From NCBI RefSeq assembly GCF_019966595.1, contig NZ_JAINFJ010000008.1:1-64000 (forward strand): 64,000 nt of DNA, read 5' to 3'. The position numbers and the translations under genes were made by a program. The notes below the pieces were generated by a model. The model made no database searches. It saw only the letters and a program-made list of their open reading frames with translations, and was not told the DNA's origin. The first letter of the stretch is position 1; every line of letters begins with the position of its first letter. This document shows positions 45,759-55,378 of this stretch, piece after piece. The DNA comes from Oricola indica. GTDB taxonomy: Bacteria; Pseudomonadota; Alphaproteobacteria; Rhizobiales; Rhizobiaceae.

Positions 45759-48076
45759 CGCTTGCGTCCTGCTCCCTGCCGACCCTTGCCACGCGCCGGT
45801 TTGCCGCGTTTCGCGGTTCGCGCACCTTTGCGCGCCTTATGAAACGATTTGCCGGACAAGCCAAGCTTGCGCGGCTCGCTGACCATTTCGAAGCGCATGG
45901 AGCCTGCCAGCGGCAGCACCTCCGCGATCTTGATCGTCACCGGGTCTCCGAGCCGGTAGCCAAGGCCCGTCCGCTCACCGACCATGGCGTGCGCGGCTTC
46001 GTCGTGATGGAAGTAGTCATCACCGAGAGTCGAAGCGGGAACAAAGCCATCCGCGCCATAGGCCGGCAGCGAAACGAAGATGCCGGAGGAGGCCATGCCC
46101 GCCACGCGGCCCTCGAATTCCTGTCCGATATTGTCGGCCAGATGGAGCGCGATCAGCCGGTCGACAGTATCGCGTTCGGCGTTGACCGCGCGACGTTCTG
46201 CCGCGGAAATCACCCCGGCGATCTCGCGCAACTGGTCGAGCGTGACGTCCGGGAGGCCGTCCTTGCCGTCGCCGAGATCGAGCGCGCGGATCAGCGCGCG
46301 GTGGACGATCAGGTCGGCATAGCGGCGGATCGGCGAGGTGAAATGCGCATAGCGCAGGAGATTGAGGCCGAAATGGCCGTAATTCTCCGGCGCATATTCG
46401 GCCTGCGCCTGGCTGCGCAGGATGACCTCGTTGACCAGGGCGGCGTGATCGGTGTCCTTCACGCGGTCGAGAATGAGGTTGAAGGCCGACGGGCGAAGCT
46501 GTGCGCCGCGCGCCAGCGGAATCTCGATCGTCTTGAGGAATTCGCGAAGCGCTTCCTCCTTGGCCATGGAGGGCTGGTCGTGGACGCGGTAGACCAGCAG
46601 CTGCTGCTTGCCTTCCAGCGTCTCCGCCGCCGCGACATTGGCCTGGATCATGCACTCCTCGATCAGCTTGTGGGCATCGAGGCGGGACGGCACGACGATC
46701 TTGTCGACGAGGCCCTCCTTGTTGAGCACGATCTTGCGTTCCGGCAGGTCGAGTTCGAGCGGGCCGCGCGCATGGCGTCCTTTGAGGAGGCAATGATAGG
46801 CGTTCCACAGCGGCTTCAGCACCGGTTCGAGCAGCGGCCCGGACTTGTCGTCCGGCGCGCCGTCTATCGCGGCCTGCGCCTGGTCGTAGGAGAGCTTCGC
46901 CGCCGAACGCATGATGATGCGGTGGAACGTGTGGCCGCGCTTGCGGCCATCCGCGCCGAAGACCATCCGCACGGCGAGGGCGGGGCGGTCCTCGCCTTCG
47001 CGCAGCGAGCACAGATCGTTGGAGATGCGCTCGGGCAGCATCGGCACGACGCGATCGGGAAAATAGACCGAATTGCCGCGCTGCAGCGCCTCGCGGTCCA
47101 TCGCCGATCCGGGCCGCACGTAGGAGGCGACGTCGGCGATGGCGACGGTGAGGATGTGTCCGCCCGGATTGGCGACATCCGGATCCGGCTCGGCATGCAC
47201 CGCGTCGTCATGGTCCTTGGCGTCGGGCGGGTCGATGGTGACCAGCGGCAGTTTGCGCCAGTCCTCGCGCTTGCCGCCGGCCTTGACGGGCTTCGCCGCT
47301 TCGGCTTCCGCCAGGACGGCCTCCGGAAAGACATGCGGTATGGCGTTGGCGTGGATGGCGATCATCGAAACCGCCTTCTCGGAGGCGAACGAGCCGACGC
47401 GTTGCGTCACGGTGGCGCGCTGCAGCCCGTAGCGGCCGGCGCGCGTCACCTCGACCTCGACGAGGTCGCCGGGGCTCGCGCCGCCGAGTTGCTCCTTGTC
47501 GATGAGCAGTTCGGATTGTTTCCGATCGACGGGTTCGAGCCGGTAGTCGCCATCGTCCGTACGGCGGACAACGCCGAGGATCGCCGCGCGGCGCTTTTCC
47601 AGTTTCTTGATGACGCGTGCGGTGTGGACGCCGTCCTCGCCCTGCGGCGGGGAGATGCGGGCGAGAACCCGGTCGCCGACGCCGGCGGCGGGCTGGCGCT
47701 GTTTGGCGTTGCGCGGCGCGCGGATGGCGATCAGGGGCGGGGAGCCCTGTTCGGCCTCATCCCATTCGAGCGGCCGCGCCAGAAGCCCGCCGTCGCGGTC
47801 GCGTCCGGTGACGGTGAGAACCATGACCTGCGGCAGCGTGCCCGCGGTAACGAGTCGCTTGCCGCGGCGCTGGAAGACGCCTTCTTCCTCCAGTTCCCTG
47901 AAGAGATGCTTCAGGGCGACCCTGTCGTCGCCCTTGAGGTTGAAAGCCTTGGCCACATCGCGTTTCGTCGCCCTGTCCGGATTGTCCCGAATGAAGGACA
48001 CGACATCGTCGCGCGTGGGAAGATGCGCGGTGCGCTCTTTCGGCTGCGGCTTGGGATCGCCCTTGCGCCTAGCCAT
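45755..48076 (-). CDS. rnr: Ribonuclease R
   Basis: This 773-residue 3'-5' exoribonuclease has an N-terminal winged helix (RDVAKAFNLKGDDRVALKHLFRELEEEG), cold-shock domains, the RNB domain with the catalytic aspartates of IDPPDAKDHDDAVHAEPD, the RYAHFTSPIRRYADLIVHRAL segment, an S1 domain (GRVAGMASSGIFVSLPAYGADGFV) and a basic tail. It degrades structured RNA. The start overlaps the topA stop by eight bases, suggesting coupled translation. Confidence 0.96.
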   Translation of the reverse strand: MARRKGDPKPQPKERTAHLPTRDDVVSFIRDNPDRATKRDVAKAFNLKGDDRVALKHLFRELEEEGVFQRRGKRLVTAGTLPQVMVLTVTGRDRDGGLLARPLEWDEAEQGSPPLIAIRAPRNAKQRQPAAGVGDRVLARISPPQGEDGVHTARVIKKLEKRRAAILGVVRRTDDGDYRLEPVDRKQSELLIDKEQLGGASPGDLVEVEVTRAGRYGLQRATVTQRVGSFASEKAVSMIAIHANAIPHVFPEAVLAEAEAAKPVKAGGKREDWRKLPLVTIDPPDAKDHDDAVHAEPDPDVANPGGHILTVAIADVASYVRPGSAMDREALQRGNSVYFPDRVVPMLPERISNDLCSLREGEDRPALAVRMVFGADGRKRGHTFHRIIMRSAAKLSYDQAQAAIDGAPDDKSGPLLEPVLKPLWNAYHCLLKGRHARGPLELDLPERKIVLNKEGLVDKIVVPSRLDAHKLIEECMIQANVAAAETLEGKQQLLVYRVHDQPSMAKEEALREFLKTIEIPLARGAQLRPSAFNLILDRVKDTDHAALVNEVILRSQAQAEYAPENYGHFGLNLLRYAHFTSPIRRYADLIVHRALIRALDLGDGKDGLPDVTLDQLREIAGVISAAERRAVNAERDTVDRLIALHLADNIGQEFEGRVAGMASSGIFVSLPAYGADGFVPASTLGDDYFHHDEAAHAMVGERTGLGYRLGDPVTIKIAEVLPLAGSMRFEMVSEPRKLGLSGKSFHKARKGARTAKRGKPARGKGRQGAGRKR

Positions 48077-50738
48077 TTTCGCCGGATGCGGCGGCTTTCG
48101 CCTTTGCCGGAGCCTTTTTCTTCGTGGCGGTCTTCTTGGTCGATGCCTTCTTTGTCGACGCCTTCTTGGCTGCAGGCTTCTTCGCCTTGCCGCCGCCGAG
48201 CTTCTTGCCGGATTTCTCGGCCTTTTCGGTCAGCAGCTTGACGGCGTCTTCAAGCGTCACCGACATCGGCTCGGTGTTCTTGGGAAGCGTCGCGTTGATC
48301 TTGCCATGATTGACATAGGGGCCGTAGCGGCCGTCACGGACGGTGATCGGCCCGCCGATTTCGGGAAATTCGCCCAGTTCCTTGAGCGCCGCCGGGGCGG
48401 AACGGCCGCGGCCCGGACCCTTGGCGACTTTCTCCGCAAGGACGGTGACCGCGCGGTTGAGGCCGATGGAGAACACATCCTCGATCGATTCCAGGTTGGC
48501 GTAGGTGCCGTCATGCAGCACGAACGGCCCGTAACGGCCGAGCCCCGCCGAGATCATCTTGCCCGATTCCGGGTGCTGGCCGACATCGCGGGGCAGGTTG
48601 ACCAGCGCGAGCGCCTTCTCGTGGTCGATGTCCTCGACCTTCCAGCCCTTCGGCACGCTTGTGCGCTTGGCTTCCTTGCCGTCGCCGCGCTGGACATAGG
48701 GACCGAAGCGGCCGGACCGCAGCGTGATCTCGTCGCCGGTATAGGGATCGGTGCCGAGCACCTTCGGTCCATCGGCGAGAGCGGCTTCGTCTCCCGTCGG
48801 GCCTTCCTCGCCAAGCTGGCGGGTAAAGTTGCATTCCGGATAGTTGGAGCAACCGACGAAGGAGCCGTATTTGCCGAGCTTCAGCGACAGGTTGCCCGTG
48901 CCGCATTTCGGGCAGATGCGCGGATCCGAGCCGTCCTCGCGCGCCGGGAAGACAAGCGGCTCGAGCTGCTCGTTGAGCGCGTCGAGCACGTCGGTGATGC
49001 GCAGTTCCTTGGTTTCCTCCACATGGGCGGAGAATTCTTTCCAGAAGTCGCGCAGGACGTCTTTCCAGTTCAGCCGGCCCGCCGAAATCTCGTCGAGCTT
49101 CTCCTCCAGCGAGGCCGTGAAGTCGTACTCGACGTAACGCTCGAAGAAATCCTGCAAGAATGCCGTGACCAGGCGGCCCTTGGCTTCGGGGATGAGTTTC
49201 TTGCCGTCCAGCTTGACGTATTCGCGGTCGCGCAGCGTCGTCAGCGTCGCCGAATAGGTCGACGGGCGGCCGATGCCGAGTTCTTCCATCTTCTTGATGA
49301 GAGACGCTTCGGAATAGCGCGGCGGCGGCTCGGTGAAGTGCTGTGTCGCCTCGATCTTCTCGCGCGACGGCTTCTCGCCGGTGCGCATCTCGGGCAGGCG
49401 GTTTGAATCGTCCTCGTCATCCGAGTCCGTCTTCATGTCGTCGCGGTGTTCGGTATAGGCGGCAAGGAAGCCGTCGAACTTCACGACCGAGCCGGTGGCG
49501 CGGAGCGTCGCGCGCTTGCCGCCGTCCTCGGCGACGATTTCGACGGTGGTGCGCTCCAGTTCGGCCGAAGCCATCTGGCTGGCGATGCCGCGCTTCCAGA
49601 TCAGGTCGTAGAGCTTCAACTGGTCGCCATCGAGCGATCCGCGCACCGAAGCCGGCGTGCGCATGAAGTCGGTCGGGCGGATCGCCTCGTGGGCTTCCTG
49701 CGCGTTCTTGGCCTTGGTGGAATAGTGGCGCGGCTGGTCCGGCACGTATTTGGCGCCGAACTCCTTGCCGATCGCGTCGCGCGAGGCGGTGATCGCCTCG
49801 GGCGCCATCTGCACGCCGTCGGTACGCATATAAGTGATCAGGCCGACGGTCTCGCCGCCGACATCGATGCCCTCGTAAAGGCGCTGCGCCACCTGCATGG
49901 TGCGGGCCGGCGCGAAACCGAGCTTGGCGGAGGCCGCCTGCTGCAGCGTCGAGGTGGTGAAGGGCGGGGCGGGGTTGCGCTTCTGCGGCTTGGCTTCCAG
50001 CGAGTCGACCGTGAACGCGGCCGATTCCAGCATCGCCTTGATGGTGCCGGCATGGTCGCCATCGGCGATGTCCATCTTGGTGATGCGCTTGCCGTCGAAA
50101 CCGGTCAGCCTTGCGACGAAATCCTGGCCGCCTTCCGTCTTCAGATGCGCGGCGATCTGCCAGTATTCCTCCGGCTTGAAACGCTCGATCTCGCCTTCGC
50201 GGTCGCAGACGAGGCGCAGCGCGACCGACTGAACGCGGCCGGCGGAGCGTGCGCCCGGAAGCTTGCGCCAGAGCACCGGCGAAAGGGTGAAGCCGACGAG
50301 ATAGTCGAGTGCGCGGCGCGCCAGATAGGCGTCGACCAGCGGCGTGTCGATGTCGCGCGGATTCGCCATCGCCTCGGTGACGGCCTTCTTGGTGATCGCA
50401 TTGAAGACGACGCGGCGGACCGGTTTGTCCTTGATCGCCTTCTTCTTGTTGAGAACTTCCAGCACGTGCCAGGAAATTGCCTCGCCCTCGCGATCGGGGT
50501 CGGTTGCGAGGATCAGCGTGTCCGCCGATTTCATCGCCGTGGCGATATCGTTCAGCCGCTTGTTCGACGCCGTATCGACGCTCCACGACATCGCGAAATC
50601 CTCGTCGGGCCGCACCGATCCGTCCTTGGCTGGCAGGTCACGCACATGGCCGAAAGAAGCCAGAACCGTGTATCCGGACCCCAGATATTTGTTGATTGTT
50701 TTGGCCTTGGCGGGCGATTCTACGACGACAACATCCAT
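48069..50738 (-). CDS. topA: DNA topoisomerase I
   Basis: This 889-residue type IA enzyme relaxes negative supercoils. It has the TOPRIM domain (VVVESPAKAKTINKYLG, ILATDPDREGEAISWH), the active-site Tyr in VGLITYMRTDGVQMAP, a zinc finger CPKCGTGNLSLKLGKYGSFVGCSNYPEC, DUF-type C-terminal repeats (LGRYGPFVLHDG, DGRYGPYVNHG) and a Lys/Ala-rich tail (AKKASTKKASTKKTATKKK). The start at 50738 begins MDVVVVESPAKAK; the longer frame adds no conserved sequence. Confidence 0.96.
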   Translation of the reverse strand: MDVVVVESPAKAKTINKYLGSGYTVLASFGHVRDLPAKDGSVRPDEDFAMSWSVDTASNKRLNDIATAMKSADTLILATDPDREGEAISWHVLEVLNKKKAIKDKPVRRVVFNAITKKAVTEAMANPRDIDTPLVDAYLARRALDYLVGFTLSPVLWRKLPGARSAGRVQSVALRLVCDREGEIERFKPEEYWQIAAHLKTEGGQDFVARLTGFDGKRITKMDIADGDHAGTIKAMLESAAFTVDSLEAKPQKRNPAPPFTTSTLQQAASAKLGFAPARTMQVAQRLYEGIDVGGETVGLITYMRTDGVQMAPEAITASRDAIGKEFGAKYVPDQPRHYSTKAKNAQEAHEAIRPTDFMRTPASVRGSLDGDQLKLYDLIWKRGIASQMASAELERTTVEIVAEDGGKRATLRATGSVVKFDGFLAAYTEHRDDMKTDSDDEDDSNRLPEMRTGEKPSREKIEATQHFTEPPPRYSEASLIKKMEELGIGRPSTYSATLTTLRDREYVKLDGKKLIPEAKGRLVTAFLQDFFERYVEYDFTASLEEKLDEISAGRLNWKDVLRDFWKEFSAHVEETKELRITDVLDALNEQLEPLVFPAREDGSDPRICPKCGTGNLSLKLGKYGSFVGCSNYPECNFTRQLGEEGPTGDEAALADGPKVLGTDPYTGDEITLRSGRFGPYVQRGDGKEAKRTSVPKGWKVEDIDHEKALALVNLPRDVGQHPESGKMISAGLGRYGPFVLHDGTYANLESIEDVFSIGLNRAVTVLAEKVAKGPGRGRSAPAALKELGEFPEIGGPITVRDGRYGPYVNHGKINATLPKNTEPMSVTLEDAVKLLTEKAEKSGKKLGGGKAKKPAAKKASTKKASTKKTATKKKAPAKAKAAASGENG

Positions 50739-50842
50739 GACGATCGGGAGCTTACCATAAGTAAATTGCGGCCGATCAAGTGTCGGCAATGGTCCCGGAC
50801 ATGGCTGTCCGGCGCGCTTTGGTCAAGAGGGCAGGCGCCGAA

Positions 50843-50924
50843 TTGACATCTCGCGCAGGAATTACACTAAAAGGTTGTGTGTGCATGCATTGCAATCAAA
50901 AATGGCAATGCTATTGTGACACAA
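50843..50924 (+). promoter_or_regulatory. Promoter and inverted repeats upstream of the small gene at 50996
   Basis: TTGACA at 50843-50848 is a perfect -35, with CTAAAA or TAAAAG 18-19 bases later as a weak -10. Downstream, GCATTGC/GCAATGC (50887-50893 and 50905-50911) and TTGTG-A-CACAA (50914-50924) are inverted repeats that could bind a regulator or fold in the leader. The divergent topA starts at 50738, so this is a shared control region. Confidence 0.45.
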
Positions 50925-50995
50925 CGCTTCCGAAACGCCCGTTTGCCCGGGCGCATTTGGATGGTGCGGCCGGGATTCGCAAAGGGGAGAACAGG

Positions 50996-51196
50996 GTGGG
51001 AGATATCCGCCGGGAGGACCGGGAACGTCTTGAATATGTCGGCGCCATGCTCGGCGAATTGCGGCGGATGACGGATGCCGAGCGCTATCCCATGCTAACC
51101 TTTCTCATCGAGATGGCGAGCCTCGAGGCGAACGAGATCACCGGCAAGGAAAACCGTTCAGGACGCGGCGGGAGCGATCGAGACGCGGTTGCCTGA
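50996..51196 (+). CDS. Small conserved-looking hypothetical protein
   Basis: This is a 66-residue protein starting at GTG with AGGGGAG six to ten bases upstream. The product GDIRREDRERLEYVGAMLGE, then LRRMTDAERYPMLTFLIEMASLEANEI is helical and resembles short rhizobial proteins of unknown function that I recall with RREDRERL-LGELR-FLIEMA patterns. The longer open frame upstream of the GTG has an implausible Cys-rich sequence. Its last 39 bases overlap the convergent dprA. Confidence 0.65.
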   Translation: MGDIRREDRERLEYVGAMLGELRRMTDAERYPMLTFLIEMASLEANEITGKENRSGRGGSDRDAVA

Positions 51197-52318
51197 ATGG
51201 CGCTCGATCCGGCCGGCGAGGTCGAGTTCGAGCACGGCGAGGAAGACCTTGGACGGTGCGATGCCCGTATGCGCTATGATCTCGTCGATCTCGACCGGCG
51301 AGGGACCGAGAAGCTCAAGGATCGCCTCGCGCTGATCATCGCCCGGAGGCAGTGACATTGTGTGTTCCGGCTCGAAAAGGCTGTGCTGAACCGGTGGCGG
51401 CGGGACCATGCCGCCATCGAGCGGTGCAAGGCCCGAAATCACATCTTCGGCGGCGGTCGTGACGATGGCACCGTTTTTCAACAGCATGTTGGTTCCCTGG
51501 GCGCGCGGATCGAGCGGTGAGCCCGGAACGGCGAAGACGAGGCGTCCGAGTTCGTTGGCGAGCCGTGCGGTGATGAGCGATCCCGAGCGCATCGCCGCCT
51601 CGACGACGACGAGGCCCAGCGACAGGGCCGCGATGATGCGATTGCGGCGCGGGAAATCGCGGGCGCGGGGCTCCCAGCCGAAGGGCATGTCCGTGATCGA
51701 TGCGCCGGCACCTGACTCGATGGACGCGAGAAGAGCTTCGTTTTCGGGCGGATAGGGTTGGTCGATGCCACCCGCCAGTACCGCGACAGTCCCTGTTTTA
51801 AGCGATGCCTCGTGCGCGGCGCGGTCGATGCCGCGCGCCAGACCCGAAATCACGGCATATCCGGCAGCACCCAGATCGCGCCCGAGAGACTGTGTCATGC
51901 GGATGCCGCTCAACGAGGCGTTGCGCGCGCCGACTATGCCGACGCCGTTGCGCCGGAAGACGTCCGCGTCGCCCTTGATCGTCACAAGAGGCGGCGCGTT
52001 TTCGGTCAGGCGCAGCATCGGCGGATAGTCGGGCTCTCCGAAACCGACGATGCGCGCGCCATGTCGCTCGACAGCCTCCAGTTCGGCTTCGGCTTCGCCA
52101 TGCCCGAGGATGCGCACGGATTTCAGATTGCCGCCGCGCCGGGAGAGGTCGGGCAGCATTTCGAGCGCCAGTTCGGCCGAGCCGCAATGGGCGATCAGGT
52201 CGCGGAAGGTGGCGGGGCCGACATGCGACGAGCGGTAGAGACGCAGCCAGGCGGTGCGCTGCCGGTCGGAAAGGACGAAGCGGACCGGCTTGCCTGCCTG
52301 TGTGTCCGCCCCGGCCAT
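51158..52318 (-). CDS. dprA: DNA-processing protein DprA
   Basis: This 386-residue protein loads RecA on incoming single-stranded DNA. The Rossmann-like core shows GIVGARNASLSGIRMTQSLGRDL, VISGLARGIDRAAHEASL, TVAVLAGGIDQPYPPEN, RDFPRRNRIIAALS and ARLANELGRLVFAVPGSPLDPRAQGTNMLLKNGA. A C-terminal winged helix (EIDEIIAHTGIAPSKVFLAVLELDLAGRI) is present. The ATG at 52318 follows the plsY stop by four bases. Confidence 0.95.
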   Translation of the reverse strand: MAGADTQAGKPVRFVLSDRQRTAWLRLYRSSHVGPATFRDLIAHCGSAELALEMLPDLSRRGGNLKSVRILGHGEAEAELEAVERHGARIVGFGEPDYPPMLRLTENAPPLVTIKGDADVFRRNGVGIVGARNASLSGIRMTQSLGRDLGAAGYAVISGLARGIDRAAHEASLKTGTVAVLAGGIDQPYPPENEALLASIESGAGASITDMPFGWEPRARDFPRRNRIIAALSLGLVVVEAAMRSGSLITARLANELGRLVFAVPGSPLDPRAQGTNMLLKNGAIVTTAAEDVISGLAPLDGGMVPPPPVQHSLFEPEHTMSLPPGDDQREAILELLGPSPVEIDEIIAHTGIAPSKVFLAVLELDLAGRIERHSGNRVSIAPAAS

Positions 52319-52322
52319 CGGT

Positions 52323-52931
52323 TCAGCCCTTGTTGCCGATCTTGCTCTCCTCGCCGGCAAGCAGGCGGGAGATGTTCTGGCGGTGTTTCCAGAAGACCAG
52401 CGCCGTCAGCGCCACATAGAGGAAGCCGATGGAGGTGAGGCCGACGAAGAACACCGCGATGGTGGTCACGACGCTGGCGGTCAGCGCCGCAAGCGAGGAA
52501 TAGCGAAAGATTACCGCCATCGCGATCCATGTCACGGCGAAGGGGAGCAGGACATGCCAGGAAAAGCCGAGCGAAATGCCCGCGAAGGTCGCGACGCCCT
52601 TGCCGCCCCTGAACTTCAGCCAGACCGGATAGAGATGGCCGAGAAACGCGCCGAGACCGGCGAGAATCGCGGCCTCCGTTCCCAGGAAGTGCCTGGCCAT
52701 CATGACCGGGACCATGCCCTTGAGCGCATCGAGCAGTAGCGTCAGCGCCGCAAGGCCCTTGTTGCCGGTCCTCAGGACATTGGTCGCGCCGATATTGCCG
52801 GAGCCGATGGAGCGGATGTCGCCCAGTCCGGCCATTTGCGTCAGGATCAGGCCGAAGGGCACTGAACCGGACAGGTAGCCGATGACGAATGCGAGCGTCA
52901 GTGCGACCGGCGATGCGGCGGCCAGATCCAA
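52323..52931 (-). CDS. plsY: Glycerol-3-phosphate acyltransferase PlsY
   Basis: This 202-residue inner-membrane enzyme transfers acyl groups from acyl-phosphate to glycerol-3-phosphate. The three conserved motifs are visible: GSVPFG and [36 protein letters not shown], and the [15 protein letters not shown] end. About five membrane helices. It lies between dprA and the pyr genes, a common rhizobial order. Confidence 0.96.
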   Translation of the reverse strand: MDLAAASPVALTLAFVIGYLSGSVPFGLILTQMAGLGDIRSIGSGNIGATNVLRTGNKGLAALTLLLDALKGMVPVMMARHFLGTEAAILAGLGAFLGHLYPVWLKFRGGKGVATFAGISLGFSWHVLLPFAVTWIAMAVIFRYSSLAALTASVVTTIAVFFVGLTSIGFLYVALTALVFWKHRQNISRLLAGEESKIGNKG

Positions 52932-52966
52932 GATGCGTCCCTCCCGAAACCCGTGTCGATGATGCT

Positions 52967-54268
52967 TTATGCGCTGTAAACGCGGTTTCCCGCAACCACC
53001 GTCTCGGTGACGCGGCCCGAGAAGCGGGCGCCGTCGAAGGCGGTGTTCTTGGAGCGGGAATGCAGCGCTTCGGCGTCGAGCACCCAGGGCATGTCGAGAT
53101 CGACAATCGCGAAATCGGCCGCTGCGCCGGGCGCCAGCGTGCCGGCTTCGATGCCGATCAGTTTCGCAGGCGCGGTCGACATCGCCTCGATCAGGCGCGA
53201 CAGGGAGACGTCGCCATTGTGGACGAGCCGCAGCCCGGCCGACAGCATCGTCTCGACCCCGACAGCGCCGTCTGCCGATTCCGAGAAGGGCAGGCGCTTG
53301 GTATCGACGTCCTGGGGGTCGTGCGAGGAGACGATGACATCGATCGTGCCGTCCTTCAGCGCCTCGACCATCGCCCGCCGGTCGTCCTCGTGGCGCAGCG
53401 GCGGCGACAGCTTGAAGAAGGTGCGGTACTCGCCGATATCGGTCTCGTTGAGCGACAGGTGATTGATGGAAACGCCGGCGGAGACGGCCAGGCCCCTGTC
53501 GCGGGCGGCGCGGATCACGTCGGCCGACATGGCGGTGGAAATCTTCGCCGCGTGGTAATTCGCGCCGGTCAGGGCCGCGAGGCGCAGATCGCGTTCGAGC
53601 GGCAGGAGTTCAGCCTCGCGCGGGATGCCGGAAAAGCCGAGCCAGCTGGCAAACAGCCCCTCGTTCATCACGCCGCCGTCGGACAGGTTGGCGTCCTGCG
53701 TCTCATGCGCGATCACCGCGCCGAAATCCCTCGCGTAGCGCATGGCGTTGCGCATCACGGCGGCGTTGGCGATGGTCTGGCGGCCGTCGGTGAACATCAC
53801 CGCGCCGGCATCGAGCAGGATTCCGATCTCGGTCATCTCGGAGCCCTTGAGGCCCTTGGTGATCGCCGCAGCCGGGAATATCCGCGTCTTGGCGGTCTCG
53901 CGGGCGGTGCGCAGGACGAACTCCACCAGCGCCACGTCGTCTATCACCGGATCGGTATCCGGCATCATGACCAGCGACGTCACGCCGCCCGCCGCGGCCG
54001 CAGCACTCGCCGAGGCGATGGTCTCGCGGTGTTCGCCGCCCGGTTCGCCGATGAAGACGCGGGTGTCGACGAGGCCGGGGACGATGGTCAGCCCGGTGCA
54101 GTCGCGCACATCGGCGCCTTCGGGCGCGCCCTGGTTGAGCGCGCGGGCGCCGGCCGCGGCGATCTTGCCATCGACGACGAAGAGTGTGCCGATCTCGTCC
54201 ACGCCGCGCGACGGGTCGACGATGCGCGCATTGCGGTAGACGGCGGTGCCTGAATAGGGGCTCTGCAT
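52967..54268 (-). CDS. pyrC: Dihydroorotase homologue lacking metal ligands (pseudo-DHOase)
   Basis: This 433-residue amidohydrolase-fold protein is encoded with pyrB. The normal metal motif DxHxH is replaced by [13 protein letters not shown]; the usual HVST histidine is Lys in YHAAKIST; and the catalytic Asp of TDHAPH reads VSSHDPQD. Only single histidines remain at other sites ([15 protein letters not shown]). It is therefore probably inactive, like the PyrC' protein that Pseudomonas uses to assemble aspartate transcarbamoylase. A true dihydroorotase should exist elsewhere in the genome. The start overlaps the pyrB stop by one base. Confidence 0.9.
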   Translation of the reverse strand: MQSPYSGTAVYRNARIVDPSRGVDEIGTLFVVDGKIAAAGARALNQGAPEGADVRDCTGLTIVPGLVDTRVFIGEPGGEHRETIASASAAAAAGGVTSLVMMPDTDPVIDDVALVEFVLRTARETAKTRIFPAAAITKGLKGSEMTEIGILLDAGAVMFTDGRQTIANAAVMRNAMRYARDFGAVIAHETQDANLSDGGVMNEGLFASWLGFSGIPREAELLPLERDLRLAALTGANYHAAKISTAMSADVIRAARDRGLAVSAGVSINHLSLNETDIGEYRTFFKLSPPLRHEDDRRAMVEALKDGTIDVIVSSHDPQDVDTKRLPFSESADGAVGVETMLSAGLRLVHNGDVSLSRLIEAMSTAPAKLIGIEAGTLAPGAAADFAIVDLDMPWVLDAEALHSRSKNTAFDGARFSGRVTETVVAGNRVYSA

Positions 54269-55224
54269 CAGTCGGCCTCGTTCTTGCGCGCGTCGAGCAG
54301 TGCCTCGATGATCGCCATGCGCACGGCGACGCCCATCTCGACCTGTTCCTCGATGACGCTTTGCGGGCCGTCGGCGATTTCGGAGGCGATTTCCACGCCA
54401 CGGTTCATCGGGCCGGGATGCATCACCAGCGCATCTGGCTTCGCCAGCGCCAGCTTGGCGGCGTCGAGGCCGTAGTGGCGGAAATATTCGCGCACCGACG
54501 GCACGAGCGCCTGCGCCATGCGCTCTCGCTGCAGCCTGAGCATCATGACGACGTCTGCATCCTTCAGCCCGTCCTTCATAGAGGTGAAGACCTCGGCGCC
54601 CATCTGCTCGATCGCCGCCGGCATCAGTGTCGACGGGCCGACGACGCGCACGCGAGCGCCCATCGTGTTCAGGAGGATGATGTTGGAGCGCGCCACGCGC
54701 GAATGCAGGATGTCGCCGCAGATCGCCACGGTCAGCCCGCCGATGCTTCCCTTGGCGCGACGGATCGTCAACGCGTCGAGCAGGGCCTGCGTCGGATGCT
54801 CATGCGCTCCATCGCCGGCATTGATCACCGAACAGCCGACCTTGCGCGCCAGAAGCGCCGCCGCGCCGGCCGCCGCGTGGCGGATGATCAGGATATCGGG
54901 CCGCATCGCGTTGAGCGTCATCGCCGTGTCGATCAGCGTCTCGCCCTTCTTCACGGAAGACGACGCGACCGACATGTTCATCACGTCCGCGCCGAGCCGC
55001 TTGCCGGCCAGTTCGAACGAGGCCTGGGTCCGCGTCGATGCCTCGAAGAACAGGTTGATCTGCGTGCGCCCGCGCAGGACGGATTTCTTCTTCTCGCGCT
55101 GGCGCGAGACATCGACATCCGTGTCGGCGCGGTCGAGCAGAGTTTCGATATCGGGATAGGAAAGGCCCGCAATGCCAAGCAGATGGCGATGGGGAAAGAT
55201 AGGAAAGGCGGGTTCTGCGCTCAT
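54268..55224 (-). CDS. pyrB: Aspartate carbamoyltransferase catalytic subunit
   Basis: This 318-residue enzyme joins carbamoyl phosphate and aspartate in pyrimidine synthesis. It shows [20 protein letters not shown] (carbamoyl phosphate site), [27 protein letters not shown] and [14 protein letters not shown]. The ATG at 55224 begins [18 protein letters not shown]; the longer frame is not conserved in appearance. It forms an operon with the pseudo-dihydroorotase. Confidence 0.96.
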   Translation of the reverse strand: MSAEPAFPIFPHRHLLGIAGLSYPDIETLLDRADTDVDVSRQREKKKSVLRGRTQINLFFEASTRTQASFELAGKRLGADVMNMSVASSSVKKGETLIDTAMTLNAMRPDILIIRHAAAGAAALLARKVGCSVINAGDGAHEHPTQALLDALTIRRAKGSIGGLTVAICGDILHSRVARSNIILLNTMGARVRVVGPSTLMPAAIEQMGAEVFTSMKDGLKDADVVMMLRLQRERMAQALVPSVREYFRHYGLDAAKLALAKPDALVMHPGPMNRGVEIASEIADGPQSVIEEQVEMGVAVRMAIIEALLDARKNEAD

Positions 55225-55378
55225 TTGCCCCTGCTCTAGGGGCATTCCGCCCCGCCCGCAAGCCGCCATTTCCGGCCTGTGCCGATAGTCCACAATGTCA
55301 GGCCACTTTCGCCGCATGCGACGATATTCATTAGGCTTGGCTTAATCCGTTTCCCGCATTCTGATCCGTTCACGACTG

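Noticed and set aside
45716-48241. Long plus-strand frame opposite rnr
   Set aside because: Antisense shadow of rnr with no recognisable domain.
50780-50995. N-terminal extension of the small gene with CVCMHCNQKWQCYC
   Set aside because: It resembles a metal site, but it lies in the promoter region, covers the predicted -35/-10 and repeats, and a good ribosome-binding site precedes the later GTG.
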